Shown here: in pieces, positions 25,796 through 34,461 of the stretch
Numbering within the stretch: the first letter of the stretch is position 1
Layout of the letters: every line of letters starts with the position of its first letter
DNA from: Methylosinus sp. PW1
Lineage (GTDB): Bacteria; Pseudomonadota; Alphaproteobacteria; Rhizobiales; Beijerinckiaceae
Reading direction: 5' to 3'
DNA: 64,000 bases
NCBI RefSeq assembly: GCF_000745215.1
Contig: NZ_JQNK01000009.1
Coordinates: 2,604,001 to 2,668,000 of the forward strand
Translations under genes and position numbers: made by a program
Notes under the pieces: generated by a model
The model's input: only the letters and a program-made list of their open reading frames with translations
Databases searched by the model: none
Told to the model about the DNA's origin: nothing

Positions 25796-26647
25796 CTAGT
25801 GGCGCGCCGCGCGTTTTTTCGCGGCGGGCTTGGCGGGCTCGGCGTCGCTCGCGGGGGCGGCGGCGAGGCAGCCCGGCCCCTCCGTCTTGGGGAAGGAGCG
25901 GGCCAGCGCCTTGTTCTCGCCGGCGGGCAGATAATAGATGCGGTCGAGCAGGCAGCCCATGGCGCGGCGGTCGATCGGCTTGGCGCCGGCGCCGCAGGCG
26001 ATGCCCGCGATCTCCATCGACAGGCTGGCGTTGACGAGGCGCATGGCGAGGCAGCTGCGCTCGCCCGCCGCCGCGGCGGCGACGCCGCCCTCGCGCAGCG
26101 ACAATTTGATCTCCGCCGCCTCGAAGGCGCCGGCCCGCGTCACCAGCGGCGTCGGCTGGCCGATGCGGACCACGCCGAGGCCGGCCTGGGCGGCGTGGCG
26201 CGCGACATCCAGGAAGAAGTCGGAATTGCCGAGCTTCTCGCCGGCGGGCTGCAGAATATCGAGCCGCAGATAGGGCCGGCCCGTGTCGAAGGCGCCGAAG
26301 GCGTGCGTCTCCTGGCGCCCGCCCGAGGGGAGCGGCTGATCGAAGGTGATCTTCGGATCCTTGTCGATCTCCGGCGCCTCGAGCCGGAAGGCGGCGACGC
26401 GTTCCGCGGGGGCCGCGGGCGCAGAGGCGGACGCATTCGCATAGCGGGGCGCGGGGCTCGCCGTCGGCGCGGCGGCCGGCGCTGTCGCGGCCTCCTGCGA
26501 CGGCGCGCGGACGAAGGCGAGCGCTGCCAGCAGCACCAGAAGCGCCGCGACGCCCATCGACACTGCGGCGAGATTGCCGAGCGGACGCGCCCTCAGCGGG
26601 CCGGAGGCATAGGGGAGGTCGTCACCGCTGGAAGCGGACAAGCTCAT
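25796..26647 (-). CDS. Membrane-anchored periplasmic protein of unknown function
   Basis: The product is 283 residues. A short cytoplasmic N-terminus and one membrane helix (about 27-46, AAVSMGVAALLVLLAALAFV) precede an Ala/Pro-rich linker (50-85). A globular periplasmic domain follows with four cysteines (SCLAM, GIACGAG, MGCLLD, GPGCLA), and the tail is basic (KPAAKKRAARH). Paired cysteines suggest disulfides. No family assignment is possible. It is a single gene with gaps of over 130 bp on both sides. Confidence 0.65.
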   Translation of the reverse strand: MSLSASSGDDLPYASGPLRARPLGNLAAVSMGVAALLVLLAALAFVRAPSQEAATAPAAAPTASPAPRYANASASAPAAPAERVAAFRLEAPEIDKDPKITFDQPLPSGGRQETHAFGAFDTGRPYLRLDILQPAGEKLGNSDFFLDVARHAAQAGLGVVRIGQPTPLVTRAGAFEAAEIKLSLREGGVAAAAAGERSCLAMRLVNASLSMEIAGIACGAGAKPIDRRAMGCLLDRIYYLPAGENKALARSFPKTEGPGCLAAAPASDAEPAKPAAKKRAARH

Positions 26648-26931
26648 GACTCTACTCCAACCGCCCGTCTCGAGCGGGCTTTACACATTACGATCGGGCC
26701 GAAAGTCCCGAAAAAGACTTATCTGGCCCCGAACATTGGCGTTAAGCGTAAACATTCCGTTGAACATAGCCGTGTTTTCGCTTTTCGACGCCCCTTGCGC
26801 GCGGCCGCGCGCGGGGCGCCCAAGGCCTCGAGCCAAACTTCGGCCAAGAAGCTCCGAAAGAGAGAGGAGGTCAGATACGAAGATCGGCGCGACACCAGGT
26901 CGCCCTCACCCTGCAACATCGAGGAAACAGC

Positions 26932-27237
26932 ATGAAGATTCTCGCAACGGCGGCCGTTGTCACCTTGGTCTCATTTCCGGCATTCGCCGAAAAGGTCGCC
27001 TTCGGTTGCCAGCTGGTGTCGCAATACAGTGAAGATCAAGTCGGTTATCTTCTGGGCGAGGCGCGCTCGGTCATCGGCGATCAGGAAACCAATCGCATCT
27101 ATGGCCATTACGTCAGCCTGCGCAGCGCCTGCCAATATGACGGCAACGCCACCCGCGTGGTAAATCTCCCGCCCGCCTTGCGCGATCTTCTCGCCCAGAA
27201 CGGCGTCGACATCCGCCGTTTCGCGCGGCGCATGTGA
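26932..27237 (+). CDS. Small exported protein
   Basis: The 101-residue product has a clear signal peptide (KILATAAVVTLVSFPAFA-EK, cleavage after residue 19) and two cysteines (FGCQLV, SACQYD) that could form one disulfide. No known domain is present. The 284 bp upstream are AT-richer than average and probably carry its promoter. It converges with the next small exported protein gene. Confidence 0.65.
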   Translation: MKILATAAVVTLVSFPAFAEKVAFGCQLVSQYSEDQVGYLLGEARSVIGDQETNRIYGHYVSLRSACQYDGNATRVVNLPPALRDLLAQNGVDIRRFARRM

Positions 27238-27249
27238 GCCGCGGGCGCC

Positions 27250-27495
27250 TCAGTGACGGCGGCCGCGCTTCTTGGCGGCCGCGGCCCCCTGAATCTGCGC
27301 CTTGCAGGCGCGGCTGAGCCCGCCGATATTGGCCTTCAGGCAGCTTTCCACCGCCGCGGCGTCCGGCACATAGCGCTCGCAGAATTTATAGGCGTCGTCC
27401 GTGCAGGCCGAGCGCTGGCGGGCCGACCCGCGTTGCGCGGCGTCGGCCGAGGCCGCGCAGATCAGCAAGAATGTGCAAGCCAATAGCAGCCTCAT
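27250..27495 (-). CDS. Small exported cysteine-containing protein
   Basis: The 81-residue product has a signal peptide (RLLLACTFLLICAASADA). Four cysteines then follow in a pattern often seen in alphaproteobacterial periplasmic proteins (ACTDDAYKFCERYVPD, ESCLKAN, SRACKAQ), and the tail is basic (AKKRGRRH). The start is set at ATG 27495: GGGAGG lies 9 nt before it but directly touches the ATG at 27504. Confidence 0.7.
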   Translation of the reverse strand: MRLLLACTFLLICAASADAAQRGSARQRSACTDDAYKFCERYVPDAAAVESCLKANIGGLSRACKAQIQGAAAAKKRGRRH

Positions 27496-27731
27496 TCCCG
27501 TCATCCTCCCTTTGGCTCCGCGCCCGATGGCTCGGAGCGTCTCGGCGCCGAATTGCCATAATTACGATAGGCGCGATGGCGCGCGCGGCAATCGGCTCCT
27601 GCCTTCATCCTAAATAGGGCCAAAAAATTCTTCCGTAGGGCGGGGACGGCTCGGGCGGGGCTTGAATTCGTCGCGCCGCACCTATTTAATAAGCACGCTC
27701 ATCAAAAGCACTGCTATAGAAAGCGCGCCTA

Positions 27732-28208
27732 ATGCCTTCGCCGCCGCCAACGACCTTTTGCTTTCTGCTGCATGACGCGGCGCGGCTGATGCGCAAGCGG
27801 TTCGAGCAGAATGCCCGCGAATTGGGCCTGACCCGCGCGCAGACCCAGGCCCTGGCCTATCTGTCGCGCAATGAGGGCGTCAGCCAGTGCGTGCTCGCCG
27901 AAATGCTCGATCTCGAGCCCATCACCCTCGGCCGCACGGTCGATCGGCTGCAGGCGATGGGTCTGGTGGAGCGCCGGCCGCACGAGACCGACCGGCGCGT
28001 CTGGCTGCTGTTCCTAACCGATGCGGCCTGGCCGCTGGTCGAGGCCATAGCGCCCATCTCCGAGGCGACCCGCAAGGAGGCGCTGGCCGGCGTCAGCGAC
28101 GAGGACCGCGCGACATTGATGCGCGTGCTGGAGAGGGCGCGCGGCAATCTGATCGAGAAAATGAGCTGCGCGACGAAAAAGCCGAAGTCGCGGAACGCAG
28201 TCGGCTGA
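27732..28208 (+). CDS. MarR-family regulator
   Basis: The 158-residue winged-helix protein opens with CFLLHDAARLMRKRFEQNAR, recognition-helix region SQCVLAEMLDLEPITLGRTV and wing VERRPHETDRRVWLLFLT. It lies 77 bp upstream of an RND efflux operon on the same strand and is its probable repressor. AT-rich sequence at about 27670-27725, including TATTTAATAAGCACGCTCAT, is the likely promoter/operator. Confidence 0.93.
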   Translation: MPSPPPTTFCFLLHDAARLMRKRFEQNARELGLTRAQTQALAYLSRNEGVSQCVLAEMLDLEPITLGRTVDRLQAMGLVERRPHETDRRVWLLFLTDAAWPLVEAIAPISEATRKEALAGVSDEDRATLMRVLERARGNLIEKMSCATKKPKSRNAVG

Positions 28209-28285
28209 CGACGGTCGAGGGATCGGACGAGGCGAGAGCGAAGCGGACGGCGGCGCCCGCAGCGTGGTGAGAGTGGAAGGCGTCC

Positions 28286-31200
28286 ATGGAACTCGTCAAA
28301 TATGCGCTCAAGTTTCGGCTGACGTTCTACGTCCTGGCCATTTTGACGATGTTCGTCGGCGGCGCGGCGATCGTGTCGACGCCCAAGGACGTGTTTCCGA
28401 ACGTCGATATTCCGGTCGTCACCGTCATCTGGACCTATACGGGCCTCTCCACCGCCGAGATGGAGAGCCGCGTCACCACCTACGCCGAGCTCACCACGAC
28501 GAACAACGTCAATGGCATCCGCAATATGGAGAGCCAGACGCTGCAGGGCGTCGCGGTGATGAAGATCTATTTCCAGCCGGATGTGAACATAGAGCTCGCC
28601 CTCGCTCAGGTCGTGTCGGCGATGAACTCCATCCGCGCGCTGATGCCGCCCGGCATCAATCCGCCGACGGTCGTGCGCTACTCGGCCTCGCAGGTTCCGG
28701 TCATTCAGCTCGCTCTGTCGAGCCAGAGCATGAACGAGCAGCAGCTCTACGATCTGGGCCTCTATCGCGTGCGTCAGGCGCTGACCACGACGCCCGGCGC
28801 GACGCTGCCGACGCCCTGGGGCGGCAAGCAGCGCCAGATCATGGTCGATCTCGACATGGCGACGCTGCAGGCGCGCGGCCTCACGCCGCTCGATGTCGTC
28901 AACGCCGTCACCGCCGGCAATCTGGTCGTCCCTTCGGGCCTCGCGAAATTCGGCGATCTGCAATATGTCATGCGTCTCAACTCGACGCCCGACGCGCTGA
29001 CGACGCTCAATAATATTCCGATCCGCGTCGCCGACGGCGCGCCGCTCTTGATCCGCGACGTGGCGCAGGTGCGCGACGGCAGCCCGCCGCAGCAGAATAT
29101 CGTGCGCGTCGACGGCTCGCGCGCCGTGCTGCTGACCATATTGAAGAATGGCAACGCCTCGACGCTCAATGTCGTCGAGAATGTGAAGGCCGGCATCGCC
29201 AAGCTGCGCGAGGCGATCCCCAAGGACACGAATATCGCCGAATTGTTCGACCAATCGGTTTTCGTCTCCAATGCGATATCGGACGTGCTGCACGAGGGCG
29301 TCATCGCCGCGGGCCTCACCGCGCTGATGATCCTGCTGTTCCTCGGCTCCTGGCGCTCGACGCTGATCGTCGTCATCTCCATTCCGCTGTCGATCCTCGC
29401 CTCGCTCGCCGCGCTCAGCGCGCTCGGCCATACGATCAACATCATGACGCTCGGCGGCATGGCGCTCGCGGTCGGCATATTGGTGGACGACGCCACTGTC
29501 GCCATCGAGAACACCTATCGCCTGTTCGAGGAGGGCAAGGATTTCCGCTATGCGGTGGCGGAGGGCGCCGCCGGCATCGCCAAGCCGGCGCTGATCTCGA
29601 CGCTGGCCATTTGCGCGGCCTTCGTCTCCGTGCTCTTCCTCACCGACGCCGCGCGCTTTCTCTTCGTGCCGCAGGCGCTGGCCGTCGTCTTCGCCATGCT
29701 GGCCTCCTATTTTCTGTCGCGAACGCTGGTTCCCATATTGATGGACCAGCTGCTCATCCATGAGCATCACGCGGAGAGCGAGCGCGAGAGCGACGCGCGC
29801 CGCACCGGCTTCGCCGCCATTCTGACGCGCATTCAGCTCGGCTTCGAGCATGGGTTCGAGAAGCTGCGCGGCCAATATGCGCTGCTGCTGGTCGCTGTGC
29901 TGCGCCACAAGGGCCGCACGCTCGCCTTCGTCGCCGGCGTCTTCGCCTTCGGCGCCTTTCTGTTCGTCTCGGTCGGCGAGGATTATTATCCGCAGATCGA
30001 CGCCGGCCAGATGACCTTGCATGTCCGCGGCCGCTCCGGCCTGCGCATAGAGGAGACGGAGCGCCTGTTCCAAAAGGTGGAGGACGTCGTTCGCGAGACG
30101 ATCCCGCCGCATGATCTCGCTCTGATCCTCGACAATATCGGCCTGCCGCAGATCACCTATAATTACGCTTTCTCCGACGGCACCACGGTCGGCTATAATG
30201 ACGGGCAGATCATGATCTCGCTCGCGCATGGCCATGCGCCGACGGCGGACTACATGCGCAAGCTGCGCCAGGTCCTGCCGCAGCGCTTTCCGGATTCGAT
30301 CTTCTATTTCCAGCCGGCCGACATCATCACGCAGATCTTGAACTTCGGCCTTCCCGCGCCGATCGCGCTGCGCATCGTCGGGCGCGACGCGCCGGGCAAT
30401 AAGATCATCGTGCGCAAGCTGCTGGATCGCGTGAGGCAAGTGCGCGGCGTCGTCGACGCGCATATTCACCAGATTCTCGACGCGCCGGAATTCTTCGTCG
30501 ACATAGATCGCTGGAAGGGCCAGCAGCTCGGCGTCAGCGTCCAGCAGATCGCCAATAATGTGAATATCTCGCTCTCCTCCTCCTTCCAGGTGACGCCCAA
30601 TTTCTGGGCCGATCCGGTGACGGGCATTCCCTATCAGGTCGCGGTGCAGACGCCGGAATATCGCATCGCCTCGCTTAACGCCTTCGCCAACACGCCGATC
30701 TCCGATCTGACCGGCGCCGGCTCGGCGCAGGTCGATCTGCTGACCAATGTCGCGCAATGGAAGCGCGGCGTGGAGCAGAGCGTCGCCACCCACTCCAACA
30801 CGCAGCCGACCTATGACGTCTACGCCAATATTCAGGACCGCGATCTCGGCGGCGTCGAGAAGGATTTGCGCAAGGCGATCGCGGAGATCGAGCCGGAGCT
30901 CAAGCCCGGCAACTACATCGTCGTCCGCGGTCAGATCGATAGCAAGAATCAGGCTTTCGCGCGCATCGGCCTCGGCCTCGTCGCCTCGATGGTCTTCGTC
31001 TATCTGCTGATGGTGGTGAACTTCCAGAGCTGGGGCGATCCTTTCGTCGTCATTCTCGCTCTGCCTATCGCCTTCTGCGGCATCGTCTTCGCGCTCTTCG
31101 TCACCGGCACGACCTTCTCCATTCCGTCACTGATGGGCGCCATCATGTCGGTCGGCGTCGCTTCGGCCAATTCCATCCTGCTCGTCACTTTCGCGCGCGA

Positions 31201-31474
31201 GCATAGAGAGGCGACCGGCGTCTCCGCGGAGGAGGCGGCGATCGAGGCTGGGCTGACGCGAATTCGCCCCGTCATCATGACGGCGACGGCGATGTTCGTC
31301 GGCCTTCTTCCCATGTCGCTCGCGCTCGGCGAAGGCGCCGAGCAGAACGCCGCGCTCGCCCGCGCGGTGATGGGCGGCATTGCGTTCGGCACATGCTCGA
31401 CTCTGCTTTTCGTGCCTTTCCTCTATTCGCTGCTGCGACGTGGAGAGGTGCAGCCTCCGAGGGACTATCTATGA
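28286..31474 (+). CDS. RND-family efflux permease
   Basis: The 1062-residue HAE/AcrB-type inner-membrane pump has twelve expected helices. TM4 proton-relay aspartates are D401-D402 in AVGILVDDATVAIEN. The N-terminus (RLTFYVLAILTMFVGGAAIV) and porter repeats are typical. Substrates cannot be deduced. The gene precedes its membrane-fusion partner with an ATGA overlap. No outer-membrane factor gene follows, so a TolC-like channel encoded elsewhere would be needed. Confidence 0.93.
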   Translation: MELVKYALKFRLTFYVLAILTMFVGGAAIVSTPKDVFPNVDIPVVTVIWTYTGLSTAEMESRVTTYAELTTTNNVNGIRNMESQTLQGVAVMKIYFQPDVNIELALAQVVSAMNSIRALMPPGINPPTVVRYSASQVPVIQLALSSQSMNEQQLYDLGLYRVRQALTTTPGATLPTPWGGKQRQIMVDLDMATLQARGLTPLDVVNAVTAGNLVVPSGLAKFGDLQYVMRLNSTPDALTTLNNIPIRVADGAPLLIRDVAQVRDGSPPQQNIVRVDGSRAVLLTILKNGNASTLNVVENVKAGIAKLREAIPKDTNIAELFDQSVFVSNAISDVLHEGVIAAGLTALMILLFLGSWRSTLIVVISIPLSILASLAALSALGHTINIMTLGGMALAVGILVDDATVAIENTYRLFEEGKDFRYAVAEGAAGIAKPALISTLAICAAFVSVLFLTDAARFLFVPQALAVVFAMLASYFLSRTLVPILMDQLLIHEHHAESERESDARRTGFAAILTRIQLGFEHGFEKLRGQYALLLVAVLRHKGRTLAFVAGVFAFGAFLFVSVGEDYYPQIDAGQMTLHVRGRSGLRIEETERLFQKVEDVVRETIPPHDLALILDNIGLPQITYNYAFSDGTTVGYNDGQIMISLAHGHAPTADYMRKLRQVLPQRFPDSIFYFQPADIITQILNFGLPAPIALRIVGRDAPGNKIIVRKLLDRVRQVRGVVDAHIHQILDAPEFFVDIDRWKGQQLGVSVQQIANNVNISLSSSFQVTPNFWADPVTGIPYQVAVQTPEYRIASLNAFANTPISDLTGAGSAQVDLLTNVAQWKRGVEQSVATHSNTQPTYDVYANIQDRDLGGVEKDLRKAIAEIEPELKPGNYIVVRGQIDSKNQAFARIGLGLVASMVFVYLLMVVNFQSWGDPFVVILALPIAFCGIVFALFVTGTTFSIPSLMGAIMSVGVASANSILLVTFAREHREATGVSAEEAAIEAGLTRIRPVIMTATAMFVGLLPMSLALGEGAEQNAALARAVMGGIAFGTCSTLLFVPFLYSLLRRGEVQPPRDYL

Positions 31475-32748
31475 CCGAGATGTCGCAGCCGCAGGGACGC
31501 GGATTCGCTTCGACCGACGTCGGCGTGCATGAGGCGCCGCCGCCACGCCTGCGCAAGCTCCCCTTCCTTCTTCTTCTCGCGCTTCTCGCGCTCGTGCTGC
31601 TCATCGGCCTGCGCCGCCATGCGGCGCAAGAGCATGACGCGCAGGCGTTTCAGCAGGAGCAGGCCAATGCGACGCTCAGCCTGCGCGCCGCGAAGGTGAC
31701 GAAAATCGCCGGCCCCGTGCATATAGAGCTGCCGGGCCAGACTCTCGCCTGGGAGCAGGCGAGAGTCTTCGCGCGCGCGACGGGCTATATCGCCGAGCGG
31801 CGCGTCGATATCGGCAGCAAGGTCAAGCAGGGCGATCTCCTCTTGCGCATCTCCGCGCCCGATCTCGATCAGCAATATGCGCAGGCGGTGGCGCAGCTCG
31901 CGCTCAACAAGGCGCAGCTCCTGCAATCCAAGGCGCAGGTCGAGCAGGGCAAGGCCAGTCTCAACCTCGCCAAGCTCACCTACGGCCGCAGCTCGCAGCT
32001 CGTGAAAAACAATTACGAGAGCAAGCAGAACAACGATGCCAACGCCGCCAATGTCGAGACGCAGGCCGCCAATCTGCAATCGGCCGAGGCGGGCGTCGAG
32101 GTCGCGCAGGCCAATATCGCCGCGGCGCAGGCAAATGTGGATCGGCTGAAGCAGCTCGTCGGCTTCAAGGACGTCACCGCGCCCTTCCGCGGCGTGGTGA
32201 CCGCGCGCAACATAGAGGTGGGCGATCTCGTCAGCGCCGACGCCAATAGCGGCACGCCGCTCTTCTCCCTGGCGCGCGACGATATTCTGCGCGTGCAAGT
32301 GTCGGTGCCGCAATCGGAGGCGGCGGGCCTCGTCGATGGTCTCGAGTCCAAGGTCGAGGCGCCGGAGATGCCCGGCAAGAGCTTCAAGGGGCGCATCGCG
32401 CGCAACGCCAATTCGCTCGCCGCCGGCTCGCGCACCCTGCTCACCGAGGTGGATGTGCCCAATCCGACCGGAGAGCTGCGTCCGGGAATGTTCGTGCGCG
32501 TCGTGCTCGACATTCCGCGCCCGCGGCCGCTGGTGAATGTTTCCGCGCAGTCCATCCTCTTCGGCGCGGAGGGGCCGCGCGTCGCGGTGATCGGCAAGGA
32601 CGATGTCGTGCGTCTCGCGAAGATCAACATCACGCGCGATTTCGGCGCCAATGTCGATGTCGATCAGGGATTGACGGGCGACGAGACCGTGGCGATCGAT
32701 CCGCCCGCCGATATTCGCGACGGGCGCAAGGTGACAATCCGCAAATGA
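31471..32748 (+). CDS. RND membrane-fusion protein
   Basis: The 425-residue periplasmic adaptor has one membrane anchor (about 30-47). A biotinyl-lipoyl half-motif (GYIAERRVDIGSKVKQGDLL) leads into a long coiled-coil hairpin (about 130-225), then the second lipoyl half (VTAPFRGVVTARNIEVGDLV) and a beta-barrel. The ATG at 31471 overlaps the permease stop; the frame extends to 31393 only within the permease gene. It works with the preceding pump. Confidence 0.92.
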   Translation: MTEMSQPQGRGFASTDVGVHEAPPPRLRKLPFLLLLALLALVLLIGLRRHAAQEHDAQAFQQEQANATLSLRAAKVTKIAGPVHIELPGQTLAWEQARVFARATGYIAERRVDIGSKVKQGDLLLRISAPDLDQQYAQAVAQLALNKAQLLQSKAQVEQGKASLNLAKLTYGRSSQLVKNNYESKQNNDANAANVETQAANLQSAEAGVEVAQANIAAAQANVDRLKQLVGFKDVTAPFRGVVTARNIEVGDLVSADANSGTPLFSLARDDILRVQVSVPQSEAAGLVDGLESKVEAPEMPGKSFKGRIARNANSLAAGSRTLLTEVDVPNPTGELRPGMFVRVVLDIPRPRPLVNVSAQSILFGAEGPRVAVIGKDDVVRLAKINITRDFGANVDVDQGLTGDETVAIDPPADIRDGRKVTIRK

Positions 32749-32754
32749 GCGGGA

Positions 32755-33003
32755 TCACTCGACGTCGAGCGGCGCCGTCCCCTTGGGCGCGCCGTCGGCG
32801 CCGAGCGTGATCTTCTCTATGCGGGCCTCGGCCTCGCGCAGCAGCGTGTCGCAGCGTTTCTTCAGCGCCTCGCCGCGCTCATAGAGCTTCACCGAATCGT
32901 CGAGCGAGACGCTCGCCTTTTCGAGCTTGCCGACGATCTCCTCGAGCTCCTGAATCGCCTTCTCGAAGGGCAGGGCGTCTATATCGGCGTTGGCGTCGGA
33001 CAC
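32755..33003 (-). CDS. xseB: Exodeoxyribonuclease VII small subunit
   Basis: The 82-residue helical protein has ALPFEKAIQELEEIVGKLEK, SLDDSVKLYERGEALKKRCD and LREAEARIEKI, the XseB pattern. It binds XseA (not in this window) to make the single-strand exonuclease. Its 3' end lies 6 bp from the convergent membrane-fusion gene. Confidence 0.95.
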   Translation of the reverse strand: MSDANADIDALPFEKAIQELEEIVGKLEKASVSLDDSVKLYERGEALKKRCDTLLREAEARIEKITLGADGAPKGTAPLDVE

Positions 33004-33086
33004 TTGGGCTTTTCCTTCGGCGCGGCGGAGCGCATTTCCCTCTCGTCATCGAGAAGGGCGACGGGCGCCGCGCTTCGAGCCGCCCG

Positions 33087-34439
33087 TCAGTCGCTCTCTA
33101 CCACGAAATGCTGCGGGAAGGGCGTCGAGGGATCGATTTGGCCCGCAGCGCCGGCCGCGCGGCGCAGATTGGGCCGCGCCAGCACGGGGCGCAGAATGGC
33201 CGGGATCACGGCGCGGTTGATATAGGCGCCGAAGCATGTGTGCATGCCATAGCCCCAGAGGATGTAATTGCCCCAGGGACGATCGAGGCGGAACTCGTTC
33301 GGCTTGTCGATCTGCAGCGGATCGAACATGGCCGAGAGATTGGAGGCGAGCACCATGGCCCCCTCCGGGATCTTGCGGGCGCGGAAAGTGTTGGCGGCGA
33401 TCACCGTCGAGCGGTTGGCGCGGCGGTAGATGACCGGATTGACCGGGTTGAAGCGCAGCGCCTCGAAGAGATAGGCGCCGAGCAGCGCCTCGTCGCCGGC
33501 CACGGCTGCGGCATGGGCGCCGGCGAGCGCCTCCGGCCGGTCGAGCAATTGGTCCAGCGCCTGCACCGAGGCTTTGGAAATGGTCGGGATAGCGCCGATG
33601 ACGAGGCCGATGAGATTGTCGCGAATGGCGATGTCGTCGAATTCCGGCGCGCCCTTCTGCAGCTCCAGCGCGCGGCCGAGAACATCGTCCTTCTTCTCGC
33701 CGCTCGCCTTGCGCGCGGCAATGGCGGCGTCGATCGCCGCGCGAAGATCGGCCGCGGCCATCAGCGCCTTGGTCTCGATCGCCGGCTCGCCTTTGAGATC
33801 GACGAACAGCCACCAGAACAGGCTGGTCGCCCATTGGATGGCGTCGGTCTCGGCCTGGGCGGAGACGCCGAAATAGTCGGAGACGATCGCGGCCGGAACG
33901 CGCAGCGTCAGCTCTTGCGGCACGTCGATGCGCTTGGGGAAGGCGCTCGCAAAGGCCTCGGCGCGGGCGCGGGCGAGCGGCGTCACCAGCGCCTCCACAT
34001 CGTCGCGCCGCATGGCGAGCTTCATCAGCGAGGTGTCGTGCTGATATTGCGCCGTGTTCTGCATGCCGAGGAAGAAATTGGCGCCGCCGGTGATGGCGCG
34101 CATCTTCGGCTCATAGACGACGGCGAAATCCTCCTCGCGGTCGAGCACCTCGATCACATCCGCAGCGCGCAGGACGAAGGCCGTGCCATTGTTCTCATAG
34201 CTGGTGATCAGCTGCTTGCCGATCACGAAATTGGGCAGCACGGCGCGGAAGATCGCGAATATTTCGATCAGCGAGCTCGGCCGCGTGAGCGCCCCGACCA
34301 AACGCTCCTTCAGCGTTCCCTTGCCGGCGACGAGCGCGCGCCCCGTCGTCGCGATCAGCGAGAAAAGGGCGACGACCGCGTCGAGGAGCGTCAGCGCATA
34401 GGCGCGCAGCGCGGCGAAGATGTTCTTCAACAAGGTCAT
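33087..34439 (-). CDS. Atypical cytochrome P450 of the DyP cluster
   Basis: The 450-residue P450 has the heme-thiolate loop LWGYGMHTCFGAYINRA (C402) and the ExxR motif EALR (E326/R329). The I-helix motif that normally reads AGxDT/ET is GAIPT here (282-286): the acid is replaced and the Thr kept. This fits P450s that use peroxides or isomerise hydroperoxides rather than activate O2 with a reductase; no ferredoxin or reductase gene is nearby. An N-terminal hydrophobic segment (12-32) may dock on the membrane. It is the last of four minus-strand genes, 22 bp after the DyP peroxidase. Confidence 0.88.
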   Translation of the reverse strand: MTLLKNIFAALRAYALTLLDAVVALFSLIATTGRALVAGKGTLKERLVGALTRPSSLIEIFAIFRAVLPNFVIGKQLITSYENNGTAFVLRAADVIEVLDREEDFAVVYEPKMRAITGGANFFLGMQNTAQYQHDTSLMKLAMRRDDVEALVTPLARARAEAFASAFPKRIDVPQELTLRVPAAIVSDYFGVSAQAETDAIQWATSLFWWLFVDLKGEPAIETKALMAAADLRAAIDAAIAARKASGEKKDDVLGRALELQKGAPEFDDIAIRDNLIGLVIGAIPTISKASVQALDQLLDRPEALAGAHAAAVAGDEALLGAYLFEALRFNPVNPVIYRRANRSTVIAANTFRARKIPEGAMVLASNLSAMFDPLQIDKPNEFRLDRPWGNYILWGYGMHTCFGAYINRAVIPAILRPVLARPNLRRAAGAAGQIDPSTPFPQHFVVESD

Positions 34440-34461
34440 CGTCTTTTTCCCGCTGGGGTCC

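Noticed and set aside
27857..30793. Minus-strand open frame of 978 codons
   Set aside because: Antisense to MarR and the RND pump; its composition is a His/Arg/Asp-rich shadow with no domain.
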